Assembly (NCBI RefSeq): GCF_016900315.1
Contig: NZ_JACSNQ010000008.1
Location: forward strand, 22,330-86,329
DNA: 64,000 nt
From: Olsenella profusa
Lineage (GTDB): Bacteria; Actinomycetota; Coriobacteriia; Coriobacteriales; Atopobiaceae
Reading direction: 5' to 3'
Position 1 is the first letter of the stretch, and every line of letters begins with the position of its first letter. This document shows positions 32,571 through 41,376 of this stretch, piece by piece. The notes below the pieces were generated by a model. It did no database searches. It saw only the letters and a program-made list of their open reading frames with translations, and had not been told where the DNA came from. A program made the translations under genes and the position numbers.

Positions 32571-33971
32571 CTACCAGCGCAGCCAGGCGAGAAGCGCCTC
32601 GCGCTCGTTGGGCAGCTCGTCGTCCATGACGGCCTCGAGCAGCTGCGCGAGCACCATCCCCACGCCCGGCCCTGGCTCGATCCCGCGCTCGCGCATCACG
32701 TCGGCGCCGGTCACGGCCAGGTCCCTCACGCGCCACGCCCCGCCGGACCCGAGCTCGGCGCGCAGGGCGGAGGTCATCGCATCCAGGTCGGCGGCGTAGC
32801 CCATGCACCGTGGCGCCTTGGCCACGGCGTCCGAGCGCTTGAGGTCCAGCAGCGCAAACGCCAGCGGGCGCGCCTGTCCCGGGGCAAGGCGCTCCAGCTC
32901 GGCGAGCATCCGCCGCATGGAGCGGCGCGTCGGCGAGATCTCGAAGTCATGCAGGCGCACGAGCGCCGTGGTGGCGCGCGTCACCTCGCCGGGCAGCGCC
33001 AGGCGGCCCATCACGGAGCGCGCCACGCGCGCGCCGGCCTCGGGGTGGCCGAAGAAGTGGCCGCGCCCGGAGACGTCCTCGCTCCAGCAGGCCGGCTTGG
33101 CCACGTCGTGCAGCAGCGCCGCCCACCTCAGCGTGGGCAGGGGCGCGCCGCCGGAGAACTCCTCGACCGCCGCGCAGACGCGCGCCGTGTGCTCGAGCAC
33201 GTCGTAGGCGTGGTAGGGGCTCTTCTGGTCGAAGCCCTCCATCGGCGCGAGCTCCGGCACCGCGGCCGCCATCACGGCGAACTCGTGGCGCAGCGCCCAC
33301 GCCGTGCGTCCCGTGGCAAGGATCCCGTCAAGCTCCTGGCCGACCCGCTCACTCGCGATGGCCGAGAGCCCGCCCGCGCACCGCCGGAGCGCCGCCTGCG
33401 TGGCCGGCTCGATCCGCGCGTCCAACCGGCAGGCAAAGCGCACCGCCCTGAGCACGCGCAGGGCGTCCTCGCCGAAGCGCCGGTCGGGGTCTCCCACCGC
33501 GCGGATGACGCGCGCCGCCAGGTCCTTCTCGCCGCCAAACGGGTCGAGCAGGCCGCGTATGGGGTGGAAGGCCATCGCGTTGACGGTAAAGTCGCGCCGG
33601 GCCAGGTCCTCGCGCACGTCGGTCACAAAGCGCACCTCGTCAGGGTGGCGCAGGTCGCTGTAGCCGCCCTCCACGCGGTAGGTGGTGGTCTCCACGGGCT
33701 GGCCTGCCACCACGGCCGTGACCGTGCCGTGCGCCGTGCCCGTCTCGTGCACCTCGATGCCGGCCGAGCGCAGCACGCGGGCCGTCTGCTGCCAGGGGGC
33801 CGAGGTGGTCACGTCAACGTCGTGGCCCGGTCGGCCGAGCAGGGCGTCGCGCACCCAGCCGCCGACGACCCACGCCTCGAAGCCAGCCGCCTCCAGCGCC
33901 TCGAGCACCCGGCGCGCGTAGCCGGGAAGCTCGCGCGCGAGGCGCTCCGTGACCGTGGCGTCTGCGTCCAT
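32571..33971 (-). CDS. CCA-adding tRNA nucleotidyltransferase (class II) with HD domain
   Basis: 466 residues. The head has GGWVRDALLG and the metal-binding HDVDVTT, then RRDFTVNAMAFHP. Neck and body include FGEDALRVLRAVRFACRL. A C-terminal HD phosphohydrolase core reads LLHDVAKP, then HFFGHPEAGA. It repairs or adds the 3' CCA of tRNAs. All three tRNAs in this window encode CCA, so here it would act mainly in repair. The protein contains a GGEKD stretch encoded by one motif copy. No close operon partner. The divergent aminopeptidase pair starts 180 bases away. Confidence 0.9.
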   Translation of the reverse strand: MDADATVTERLARELPGYARRVLEALEAAGFEAWVVGGWVRDALLGRPGHDVDVTTSAPWQQTARVLRSAGIEVHETGTAHGTVTAVVAGQPVETTTYRVEGGYSDLRHPDEVRFVTDVREDLARRDFTVNAMAFHPIRGLLDPFGGEKDLAARVIRAVGDPDRRFGEDALRVLRAVRFACRLDARIEPATQAALRRCAGGLSAIASERVGQELDGILATGRTAWALRHEFAVMAAAVPELAPMEGFDQKSPYHAYDVLEHTARVCAAVEEFSGGAPLPTLRWAALLHDVAKPACWSEDVSGRGHFFGHPEAGARVARSVMGRLALPGEVTRATTALVRLHDFEISPTRRSMRRMLAELERLAPGQARPLAFALLDLKRSDAVAKAPRCMGYAADLDAMTSALRAELGSGGAWRVRDLAVTGADVMRERGIEPGPGVGMVLAQLLEAVMDDELPNEREALLAWLRW

Positions 33972-34150
33972 GCGAGCCTCCCTCCGGCCGTTCTTCTCGC
34001 CAGTCGTCCGATTCTAACACGCGCGCTCGAGCCCCAAACCAGGCGGGCGGAGCCCGGCCCATCACGCGCGTCCTCTCCACCGAACTTCTGTCCGGGCCGA
34101 GTGCTATCCTCAGACGCGTTCGAGAAAGCCACCAGACAGGAGGTATCCCC

Positions 34151-35509
34151 ATGGACGAGATGAGGTCCGTTACCGCCGACGACCTCGCCGCCGCCCGCGC
34201 CGACTTCTTCGCCGAGCGCGCCAACGTCGTGGCCAAAAACGCCGTCAGCTCAAACGGCGTCCGCGCCGCCGCGCGCGTGCCGGAGGGCGTGGCCAAAAAC
34301 GCCCTGACCTTCGACATTGAGGTCAGCCAGGGCAAGCGCTGCAACCAGGAGCGCTCCGGCCGCTGTTGGATGTTCGCGAGCCTGAACACCATGCGCTACC
34401 GCACGATCAAGAAGTACAACCTCAAGACCTTCGAGCTCAGCCAGTGCTACCCGCTGTTCTGGGACAAGCTCGAGAAGAGCAACTGGTTCCTCGAGAACAT
34501 CCTGGACACGCTCGAGGAGCCGCTCGACGGGCGCCTCGTGAGCTACCTGCTGCGCGACCCCATCGGCGACGGCGGGCAGTGGGACATGTTCAAGAGCCTC
34601 GTCAAGAAGTACGGCGTGGCGCCCAAGGAGGCCATGCCCGAGACCGCCTGCTCCCGGAGCACCGGCGAGATGGACTCCTACCTCACCCGCTACCTGCGCG
34701 GCGCCGCGCGTCGCCTGCGCGAGAGCGCCCAGGCCGGCGTGGGCGCGGAGGACCTCGGCGCCATGAAGAAGGAGATGATGGGCGACGTCTATCACCTCCT
34801 CGTAACCTGCCTCGGCGAGCCGCCGGCGTCCTTCGAGGTGCGCCTGCGCGACAAGGACGACAAGCTCGTGCTCTCCGGCACCTTCACGCCGCAGGAGTTC
34901 TTTAAGACCGCCGTCGGCATGAACGTGGACGACTACGTGAGCCTCATCTCCGCCCCCACCGCCGACAAGCCCTTCGGCCACACCTACACCGTGAGCCGCC
35001 TGGGCAACGTGGTGGAGGACGGCGGCGTGCGCTACCTCAACCTCCCGATCGAGCGCCTCAAGGAGTGCGCCGTGGCGCAGCTGCGCGACGACCTGCCCGT
35101 GTGGTTCGGCTGCGACGTGGGCCAGAGCTACGTCCGCGAGGAGGGCATCATGGACACCGCCGCGCTCGACGTCGACGCGCTGTTCGGCTTCCCCGTGGAG
35201 GGCTGCCTCGACCGCGCCGAGCGCCTGGACTACGGCGAGTCCCTCATGACCCACGCGATGGTCCTCGAGGGCGTCGACCTTGACGCCGAGGGCCACCCCA
35301 CGCTCTGGAAGGTCGAGAACAGCTGGGGCGCCGACCACGGTCGCGACGGCTTCGACACCCTCTCCGACCCGTGGTTCGACGAGTACGTCTACCAGATCGT
35401 CGTTGACAAGAAGTACCTGACGGACGAGGAGCGCGCCACCTACGAGACCGAGGAGGCCCGCGTGCTGGCCCCCTGGGACCCGATGGGCTCGCTCGCCCGC
35501 GTGCGCTAA
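34151..35509 (+). CDS. pepC: C1B cysteine aminopeptidase (bleomycin-hydrolase/PepC type), first of pair
   Basis: 452 residues, the usual size for PepC. Catalytic residues are visible: oxyanion Gln66 and nucleophile Cys72 in NQERSGRCWMFASLN, His in SLMTHAMVLEGV, Asn in KVENSWGADHG. These hexameric cytoplasmic enzymes trim peptides from the N-terminus. GGAGG lies about 7 bases before the ATG. It is followed after 10 bases by a paralogue, so they form one operon. A TATCCT hexamer near 34103 could be a -10 element. The C-terminus lacks obvious extension. Confidence 0.93.
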   Translation: MDEMRSVTADDLAAARADFFAERANVVAKNAVSSNGVRAAARVPEGVAKNALTFDIEVSQGKRCNQERSGRCWMFASLNTMRYRTIKKYNLKTFELSQCYPLFWDKLEKSNWFLENILDTLEEPLDGRLVSYLLRDPIGDGGQWDMFKSLVKKYGVAPKEAMPETACSRSTGEMDSYLTRYLRGAARRLRESAQAGVGAEDLGAMKKEMMGDVYHLLVTCLGEPPASFEVRLRDKDDKLVLSGTFTPQEFFKTAVGMNVDDYVSLISAPTADKPFGHTYTVSRLGNVVEDGGVRYLNLPIERLKECAVAQLRDDLPVWFGCDVGQSYVREEGIMDTAALDVDALFGFPVEGCLDRAERLDYGESLMTHAMVLEGVDLDAEGHPTLWKVENSWGADHGRDGFDTLSDPWFDEYVYQIVVDKKYLTDEERATYETEEARVLAPWDPMGSLARVR

Positions 35510-35519
35510 GGAGGGCCGC

Positions 35520-36971
35520 ATGACCGACTACACCGCCGGCGCCATCGCGCCGGCAACCGCCGACGAGCTCACCCGCTCCTTCTCGGCCGACCGCGCCAAC
35601 CGCGTGGCGAGAAACGCCGTGACCTCGATGAACGTGCACGCCGCCGCGCGCAACGTCTCGACCCTGCGCACCTACCACGACACCTTCGGTGTCTCCCGCG
35701 TGCGCACCGGCAAGGTCACCAACCAGCGCCACTCCGGCCGCTGCTGGATGTTCTCCGCCTTCAACGTGGCCCGCGCCGCCACGATGGACCTGCTCGACGT
35801 CGACGACTTCGAGTTCTCCCAGGTCTTCGGCTACTTCTACGACAAGCTCGAGAAGTTCAACGTGGGGCTTGAGTACGTCATCGAGACCGCCGCGCTGCCG
35901 ATCGACTCGCGCGAGGTGGCGGGCCTGCTCGGCCACTGCATGGGTGACGGCAACTACTATCCCGCCGCGATGAACATCATCCGCAAGTGGGGCCTCGTGC
36001 CCAAGGACGCCATGCCGGAGAACGCCTGCTCCAAGGACTCCGACCAGATGAACGCCCAGCTCCAGCGTCTCTTCCGCAAGAGCGCGATGGAGCTGCGCCA
36101 CATGGCCGAGCGCGGCGCGGGCACCGACGAGCTGCGCGCCGCCAAGGAGGGCATGGTCGTCGACTGCCACCACGTCCTGTCCGTGTGCCTCGGTGAGCCG
36201 CCGCTCACCATCGACGTGGAGATTCCGGTGGGCAAGAACTGCCGCATCGAGGCCACGCGCCTCGTGGAGCAGACCGGCGACGACCGCGCCGCCTGCGAGC
36301 AGGACGCGCCGCGCCGCCTGCTCGTGGACCGCGGCATCACCCCGCGCGAGTTCGCCGAGCGCTACGTGCCGTTCGACCCGTCCGACTACGTGCAGCTCGA
36401 GCACATCCCGGGCGCGAGCCGCCCGTTCGGCCACGTCTACCACCGTCGCTTCTCCGACACGATGGCCGGCGGCACGCCCGTGAAGTTCCTGAACGTGCCG
36501 TTCGAGGTGCTCGAGGACGCGGCCGTGGCGTCGCTCAAGGCCGGCGTGCCCTGCGAGATGGCCTGCGACGTGAGCCAGCAGTTCCCGCGCAAGATCGAGG
36601 ACTTCCCCGGCGTGCTGGCCTGCGACACGATGGACTACGAGGGCCTCTTTGGCGTCGACCTCTCCATGAGCCGCGTGGACATGATCGACTCCCACGAGAC
36701 GTGCAACACTCACGCCATGACCTTCCAAGGCGTGGAGCTCGGCGCCGACGGGCGGCCCGTGGCCTGGCGCATCGAGAACAGCTGGGGCGAGGACAGCTGC
36801 AAGAACGGTTACCTCGTGGCCAGCGCCGACTGGTACCGCACCTACGGCGGCGAGGTCGTGGTAAGGCGCGAGTTCGTGCCGGCCGAGTACCTCGAGCTCT
36901 GGGACAACGCCGAGGTCGAGGAGGTCGACCCCTGGACCGAGGTGGGCGCCGCCCTGGCCCCGCGCGACTAG
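35520..36971 (+). CDS. C1B cysteine aminopeptidase (PepC type), second of pair
   Basis: 483 residues. Catalytic Gln69/Cys75 lie in TNQRHSGRCWMFSAFN, with His in CNTHAMTFQGV and Asn in RIENSWGEDSC. It shares the N-terminal pattern FxADRANRVARNAV with the upstream gene, but the two are clearly divergent paralogues, so the duplication is old. An insertion near residues 235-265 (RLVEQTGDDRAACEQDAPRR) is absent from the first copy. AGGAGGG precedes the ATG. Likely different peptide preference. A strong terminator follows. Confidence 0.93.
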   Translation: MTDYTAGAIAPATADELTRSFSADRANRVARNAVTSMNVHAAARNVSTLRTYHDTFGVSRVRTGKVTNQRHSGRCWMFSAFNVARAATMDLLDVDDFEFSQVFGYFYDKLEKFNVGLEYVIETAALPIDSREVAGLLGHCMGDGNYYPAAMNIIRKWGLVPKDAMPENACSKDSDQMNAQLQRLFRKSAMELRHMAERGAGTDELRAAKEGMVVDCHHVLSVCLGEPPLTIDVEIPVGKNCRIEATRLVEQTGDDRAACEQDAPRRLLVDRGITPREFAERYVPFDPSDYVQLEHIPGASRPFGHVYHRRFSDTMAGGTPVKFLNVPFEVLEDAAVASLKAGVPCEMACDVSQQFPRKIEDFPGVLACDTMDYEGLFGVDLSMSRVDMIDSHETCNTHAMTFQGVELGADGRPVAWRIENSWGEDSCKNGYLVASADWYRTYGGEVVVRREFVPAEYLELWDNAEVEEVDPWTEVGAALAPRD

Positions 36972-36997
36972 CTCGACAAGGCAGATTGGCGCTCTTC

Positions 36998-37037
36998 CGG
37001 GCGGCCGCCGCGCTTCACCTACGCGGCGGCCGCCTTT
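36998..37037 (+). terminator. Terminator after the aminopeptidase pair
   Basis: GGCGGCCGCCGC / GCGGCGGCCGCC pair across 36998-37032 with a loop of about ten bases, followed by TTTTT. Confidence 0.92.
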
Positions 37038-37082
37038 TTGTGCCCCGCCCTCGGAGCGCCGGCTGGCGGGCGACACGTTCTT

Positions 37083-37440
37083 CTCGCCAGAAGTCACGCT
37101 TTGCTGGTTCAAAACGTGACTTCGGGCGAGCTGAGACGTCATGGCTCGTCTGAAGTCACGCTCTTCTCGTCTAAAACGTGATTTTGAACGAGGTTGCTTC
37201 CTGCGGCTCGCTCGAAGTCACACTCCTCCGGTTCAAAATGTGACTATGAGCGAGGTGAGGTGGTATGACTCGTCTGAAGTCACGCTTTTTCGGCTCAAGG
37301 CGTGACAAAGCGCGAGCTGGTTCCTCGCAGCTCACTCGAAGTCACGCTTTTTCGGCTCAAGGCGTGACAAAGCGCGAGCTGGCTCCTCGCAGCTCACTCG
37401 AAGTCACGTTCTTTCGGCTCAAGGCGTGACTTCGGGCGAG
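37083..37440. repeat. Palindrome array B: six 48-bp inverted repeats at exactly 62 bp
   Basis: Units start at 37083, 37145, 37207, 37269, 37331 and 37393. Each is 48 bp and separated by 14 bases. Unit 1 is CTCGCCAGAAGTCACG, a 16-base loop, then CGTGACTTCGGGCGAG, so 16-bp arms. Spacers 4 and 5 are nearly identical (CTGGYTCCTCGCAG). The sequence family differs from arrays A1, A2 and A3, but the architecture matches. GTTCTTCTCGCC (37077-37088) runs into the first arm. It lies between the convergent pepC pair and the IMPACT gene. Confidence 0.93.
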
Positions 37441-37445
37441 CCGAG

Positions 37446-37499
37446 GCCGGATCGCCGGGACCCGGACCGCCGAGCCGGATCGCCGGGACCCGGACCGCC
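37446..37499. repeat. Two direct copies of a 26-bp GC-rich repeat
   Basis: The 26-mer beginning GCCGGATCGCCGGGACC occurs at 37446-37471 and 37474-37499 with no mismatch seen, a 28-base period. It lies between array B and the end of the IMPACT-family gene. Confidence 0.85.
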
Positions 37500-37526
37500 G
37501 GGCCGGGCCGCCGCGCCGGACCGTCG

Positions 37527-38198
37527 CTAGAACTCCGCGAAGCGCGGCTCTCCGGCGCGCGCGAGCTCCTCGCCCGCCGCGAGCTCGCGGACCGCCGCCA
37601 GAAACGGCCCCTCGTCGCCGGCGCGAAACACGCAGCTCAGCTGCACGTCCTCCGCAAAGAGCGCGTCGGCCACCTTGCCGCCCGCGTCTAGGCACATCCG
37701 ACGAATCCGCTCGTAGAGCGCGTAGGGCAGCTGCACCGTCACCGGCACCACGAGCGTCATCTCGACGACGGAGCCCTCCCACTGGGCCGCCGCCACCGCC
37801 TCCTGGGCCGCGGCGGTGTAGGCGCGCACGAGCCCGCCCGGCCCGAGGAGCGTGCCGCCGAAGTAGCGCGTCACCACGCAGCAGACGTCGGCCAGCCCCG
37901 CGCCGCGCAGGACCTCGAGCACCGGCATCCCGGAGGTGCGGCTGGGCTCGCCGTCGTCGGAGCAGCGCTCGCGGCCGTCGGCAAGGATCCAGGCGGGGAC
38001 GTTGTGGCGTGCGTCATGGTGGCACGCACGAACGGCGGCAAGAAACGCCTCGGCCTCCGCCTCGCTCCCCACGTGCGCGAGCTGCGCGATGAAGCGGCTA
38101 CGCCGGTCCTCGAACTCGCCGGCGACCTCGACGCCCGCGCGCAGCGTGAGGTAGGAGCCCTGCGCGCCCCTGTCGGCGGGGGCGGTTGCACCCGTCAT
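37527..38198 (-). CDS. IMPACT/YigZ-family protein
   Basis: 223 residues. The UPF0029 N-terminal domain has the signatures RSRFIAQLAHVGSEAEAEAF, HHDARHNVPAWIL, DDGEPSRTSGMPVLEVLRG and VVTRYFGGTLLGPGGLVRAY. A C-terminal DUF1949-like domain follows. Related proteins associate with translation or ribosomes, but the bacterial role is not settled. ATG 38198 overlaps the stop of the EIIA gene by 4 bases. A frame extending to 38807 runs through that gene and is rejected. Confidence 0.88.
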   Translation of the reverse strand: MTGATAPADRGAQGSYLTLRAGVEVAGEFEDRRSRFIAQLAHVGSEAEAEAFLAAVRACHHDARHNVPAWILADGRERCSDDGEPSRTSGMPVLEVLRGAGLADVCCVVTRYFGGTLLGPGGLVRAYTAAAQEAVAAAQWEGSVVEMTLVVPVTVQLPYALYERIRRMCLDAGGKVADALFAEDVQLSCVFRAGDEGPFLAAVRELAAGEELARAGEPRFAEF

Positions 38199-38728
38199 CG
38201 CCGCGCCCTCATCACCACGGCACCGGCAGCCACCTCGTCGCCGGCCGGGGCGCTCTCCTCCACGTGCGAGAGGTCCCCGGCGTTGGTCACCGTGACCAGC
38301 ACGGTGTCGTCCAGCCCGCGCTCTCTCATGAGCCTTCGGTCGAACTCGATCAGCGGCTGTCCCGCGTGCACGCGGTCTCCCTTGTGCGCGAAGGCCCGGA
38401 AACCGGTCCCGCCAAGGCTCACGCTGTCGAGCCCCACGTGAAGCAGCACCTCCACGCCGCTGTCGGCACGGATGAGCAGCGCGTGCTTTGTCTCGACGTC
38501 GGCGGCAACGGTGCCGGAAACCGGCGAGAACACGACGCCCTCCTCCGGGCGGATGCCCAGCCCGCACCCGAGCATGCCCTGGGAGAAGGCGGGGTCGCCG
38601 ACCTCCTCGAGCGACACCACCTGTCCCGAGACCGGAGCGCAGATAACCTGGGGATCCCCCTCGCACACGCGCGCCGGCTCGGGGACTGCCGTGCGGCGCA
38701 GGGGGTTCAGCTTTTCGAGAAGACCCAC
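38195..38728 (-). CDS. PTS glucose-type EIIA domain protein
   Basis: 177 residues, a free-standing EIIA-Glc-like protein with a short N-terminal lead of about 25 residues. His82 and His97 are 15 residues apart (KHALLIR and EVLLHVGLDSV), matching the phosphoryl site and helper His of Crr. ICAPVSGQVVSLEEVGDPAFS is the family start. It passes phosphate from HPr to a EIIBC partner not present here, and may be regulatory. Start is GTG with AAAGG about 9 bases upstream. It is coupled to the IMPACT-family gene by overlap. rnpB is divergent. Confidence 0.9.
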   Translation of the reverse strand: MGLLEKLNPLRRTAVPEPARVCEGDPQVICAPVSGQVVSLEEVGDPAFSQGMLGCGLGIRPEEGVVFSPVSGTVAADVETKHALLIRADSGVEVLLHVGLDSVSLGGTGFRAFAHKGDRVHAGQPLIEFDRRLMRERGLDDTVLVTVTNAGDLSHVEESAPAGDEVAAGAVVMRARR

Positions 38729-38867
38729 AAGACCAACCTTTCAGCGGAGGGCCCCACCCCTCCGGACGAGCCTGCAAACGCCGACGGGCCGGACCATGCG
38801 TCCGCACGTCGCCTGCGTGCAGTATTGTAGAACACCTGAAGGTCGGTGGAGCTTTCTCGATTCATGG

Positions 38868-38873
38868 TAGAAT
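38868..38873 (+). promoter_or_regulatory. rnpB -10 element
   Basis: TAGAAT ends 7 bases before the mapped 5' end of the RNase P RNA. The -35 region (around 38845-38850) is poor. Confidence 0.5.
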
Positions 38874-38880
38874 CTCCCCT

Positions 38881-39242
38881 GCGAGGTGGGCCAGGCGACC
38901 GCGGGGCGCGCGAGCAGTCGCGCGCCATGAGGAAAGTCCGGGCTCCACAGGGCAGGAAGCCGGCTAACGGCCGGGCGGGGTAACCCGACGGAAAGCGCCG
39001 CAGAAAAGAAGACTCCCGCTGGCGCCCTCGGGCGTTGAGGGAAAAGCTGAAACGGTGGTGTAAGAGACCACCAGCGTCGCGGCAACGCGGCGGCTTGGCA
39101 AGCCCCTTCCGGAGCAAACGCAAATAGGAGCGCCATGGTGTGGCCCGCACCGCGCTCGGGTTGCGCGCTTGAGGCGGACGGCGACGTCCGCTCTAGATAA
39201 ATGGCCGCCCACGACAGAACCCGGCTTATCGGCCCACCTCGC
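38881..39242 (+). ncRNA. rnpB: RNase P RNA (class A)
   Basis: About 362 bases. The ends pair (GCGAGGTGGGCC with GGCCCACCTCGC). The conserved core GAGGAAAGTCCGGGCTCC lies near 38928-38945, and ACAGGGCAGGAAGCCGGCTAACGG-type sequence starts at about 38949. The 3' core is AGATAAATGGCCGCCC, followed by GACAGAACCCGGCTTATCG. It is the catalytic RNA that matures tRNA 5' ends. The palindrome GCCCTCCGCGGAGGGC at 39271-39286 lies just downstream but lacks a U-run. Confidence 0.97.
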
Positions 39243-39388
39243 CTTTCCCCAGATCACAAGCCACGAGCCCGCCCTCCGCGGAGGGCGCCAAGGCACAGCC
39301 CGGGCGTCGCAGGGGCGAGAAGCCCGCACGAGGTCGCCCGCGCGCCCGCGGAGGCCGCACCCCGCCACGTCCCAGCAGCCACAGGAAA

Positions 39389-39431
39389 GCCCCCGCCCTC
39401 AGAAGCGATCGCGCTTCCGGGAGGCGGGGGC
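39389..39431 (-). terminator. Terminator at the end of the dcw/divIVA operon
   Basis: GCCCCCGCC (39389-39397) pairs with GGCGGGGGC (39423-39431). Within it GAAGCG pairs with CGCTTC. On the minus strand TTTCC follows. Confidence 0.75.
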
Positions 39432-39493
39432 CACGCTGCTGTTGTCAAAACTGCCCAGGGAGCCGCCGGTGCCAGGCCGGCAGCCGCCAGAGG

Positions 39494-40177
39494 CTAGTCC
39501 AGGTCGCCGAAGTCGGCGGCGCTCACGGCCGGCGTCTGCACGGGGGTCGGCACGGCGACGGGCGTCGGCGCGGCAGTCGGCGTGGACGCCGGAGCGGCGA
39601 CCGACGCGGCGGCAGAGCCGTTGGGCGCGGAGACGAGCATGGTCTGCGACGGGAACATGGCCTCGGCGTCGTCCATGAAGTGCTGGAGGAGCTTCTTGTA
39701 CTCGGCGCGGAAGTCCTCGCGGGAGGTCTTGAGGCGGTCGATCTCGTCGAGCTCGTTCTGCTTCTCGGCGAGGGCCTGGCGGATGACCTCGCGGGCCTTG
39801 GCATCAGCCTCGTTGCGGATGCGGTCCGCGTTCTCGCGGGCATCAGCAATCAGCTTGTCGGCGGACTGCTGCGCCACGATGAGCACCTGGGAGATCTGGC
39901 GCTCGGAGGCGGTGAGGGCCTCGGAGGCGACCGGGGCGGCCACGGGGGCCGGCGCGGGGGCGGAGCCACGCTCCTCGAGGGTGGCGATCTGCGCCTGGGC
40001 GGCGGTGAGCTGCTGCTCGGTGGAGGTCAGGCGACCCTTGAGGTCGGCGATCTTCTGGAGCATCGCGTCAACCTCGCTGGAGAGCTGCTCGAGGAAGGCG
40101 TCGACCTCCTCGGTGTCATAGCCGTGCTTGGAGGGAGAGAAGGTCTGCTGTTCGATGTCTGCGGGTGTGATTGCCAT
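39494..40177 (-). CDS. divIVA: DivIVA-domain cell-pole/septum protein
   Basis: 227 residues. The N-terminal membrane-targeting DivIVA motif is MAITPADIEQQTFSPSKHGYDTEEVDAFLEQL. Coiled coil runs at about 35-65 and 85-165 (ending KTSREDFRAEYKKLLQHF). A linker and tail are rich in Pro/Ala/Thr/Val. It marks curved membrane and recruits growth or division proteins. It is the last gene of the division operon, next to yggT and sepF, the normal neighbourhood in Gram-positives. Confidence 0.93.
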   Translation of the reverse strand: MAITPADIEQQTFSPSKHGYDTEEVDAFLEQLSSEVDAMLQKIADLKGRLTSTEQQLTAAQAQIATLEERGSAPAPAPVAAPVASEALTASERQISQVLIVAQQSADKLIADARENADRIRNEADAKAREVIRQALAEKQNELDEIDRLKTSREDFRAEYKKLLQHFMDDAEAMFPSQTMLVSAPNGSAAASVAAPASTPTAAPTPVAVPTPVQTPAVSAADFGDLD

Positions 40178-40237
40178 TCCGAATCCCTTTCCTTCGCAGC
40201 GCGCGGGGACGTCCCGCGCGACCGTACCAACAAAATA

Positions 40238-40501
40238 TTACAGAAGAAGCGAGAAGACCAGCCGCTCGATGATGCCGAGCGCCAATATCGCCACAACTGG
40301 CGAAAAGTCGACGCCGCCCATCGGCGGGATGAGGCGCCGGAAGAGCCCCAGGTACGGCTCGACGAGCATTCCAAGGGCCCCGCGGATGTCGTCCATGACG
40401 CTGCCGGGGCGGATGGGGAACCACGACATGAGGCACCACACCACGATCAGCACCTCGTAGACGTTGAAGAGCCGCTGCACGAGCGAGAGTATCGAGATCA
40501 C
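40238..40501 (-). CDS. yggT: YggT-family membrane protein
   Basis: 87 residues. Two membrane helices (LFNVYEVLIVVWCLMSWFP and PVVAILALGIIERLVFSLLL) flank the family motif LVEPYLGLFRRLIPPMGGVDFSP. YggT proteins sit in division clusters between sepF and divIVA. Their function is unclear, with links to osmotic tolerance and FtsZ-ring organisation in some species. It begins 30 bases past proC. Confidence 0.9.
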   Translation of the reverse strand: MISILSLVQRLFNVYEVLIVVWCLMSWFPIRPGSVMDDIRGALGMLVEPYLGLFRRLIPPMGGVDFSPVVAILALGIIERLVFSLLL

Positions 40502-40531
40502 CTAGGGCCTTTCGTCCGCGTTCGTCAGTCG

Positions 40532-41365
40532 TCAGTTGCCGCCGGCGAGCTCGCGCGTGCGGGCGAGCGCCGCGTCGACGGCGGCGTAGGTCCCCGCGGC
40601 GAGGGGCGGCTCGAGCTCGAAGAGCGCTGCAGCCGTGGTCCCACCGGGCGAGGTCACGCGCTCCATATATTCCCGCGGGTGGACGCCCTCATTCAGGAGC
40701 TGCTCCGCGCACCCGCGCATCGTGGCCTCCACGAGCTCGCGGCACGCCGCCGCCGGAAGGCCCGCGCGCACGCCGGCGCGCGTGAGCTCGTCCACAAAGA
40801 GCGAGAAGAACGCGGGCGCGGTGCCCACCACGGCACCGGCCACGTCGAGCTGGTCCTCGCGCATGACCGAGACGGCCCCGAGCGCGGAGAAGAGCTCCGA
40901 CACCAGCCGCACGTCGTCCTGGGTGGCGAGCGTCCCGGCGCTTATCGCCGAGGCGCCGGAGCGCACCTGGACGGGCAGGTTGGGCATCACGCGCACCACG
41001 CGCGCGCCGGGGAGCGCCGCCTCCAGCGTGGCGAGCGTCACCCCCGCCGCGATGGAGATCACGAGCCTGCCGGCCACGCTCGGCGCGGCCGACTCGAGCA
41101 CGCCGGGCAGCACCTGCGGCTTGACCGCAAGCACCACCACGTCGGGGGCCTCGGCGAGCAGCGTCCGCTCGTCGGGGAAGCACCGCACCCCGAGCTCCTC
41201 GAGCGCCACGCGCTTGCCCGCGCCGTGGTCGGCCACGAGCACGCGCTCGGCCGGCAGCACGCCGGCGTCGACCAGGCCGCGCGCGATCGCGCCACCCATC
41301 GAGCCGCCGCCGACGATGCCGAGCGTCACGTCGGCCACCCTGCCCTCAACGTCCTTCTCGCCCAT
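40532..41365 (-). CDS. proC: Pyrroline-5-carboxylate reductase
   Basis: 277 residues. The Rossmann start LGIVGGGSMGGAIARGL is preceded by a short GEKD-containing N-terminus. MPNLPVQVRSGASA and the family signature (VTSPGGTTAAALFELE, near residue 240) are present. It makes proline from pyrroline-5-carboxylate with NAD(P)H. proC between yggT and sepF is seen in many division clusters without a known functional link. It starts 11 bases after sepF. Confidence 0.93.
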   Translation of the reverse strand: MGEKDVEGRVADVTLGIVGGGSMGGAIARGLVDAGVLPAERVLVADHGAGKRVALEELGVRCFPDERTLLAEAPDVVVLAVKPQVLPGVLESAAPSVAGRLVISIAAGVTLATLEAALPGARVVRVMPNLPVQVRSGASAISAGTLATQDDVRLVSELFSALGAVSVMREDQLDVAGAVVGTAPAFFSLFVDELTRAGVRAGLPAAACRELVEATMRGCAEQLLNEGVHPREYMERVTSPGGTTAAALFELEPPLAAGTYAAVDAALARTRELAGGN

Positions 41366-41376
41366 CGAGGCACCCC

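Noticed and set aside
37527..38807. A 426-residue IMPACT fusion protein
   Set aside because: The first half reads through the EIIA gene in another frame. ATG 38198 overlaps the EIIA stop in the usual ATGA fashion.
39271..39286. rnpB terminator at the palindrome GCCCTCCGCGGAGGGC
   Set aside because: There is no U-run after it on the plus strand, so it is left unassigned.
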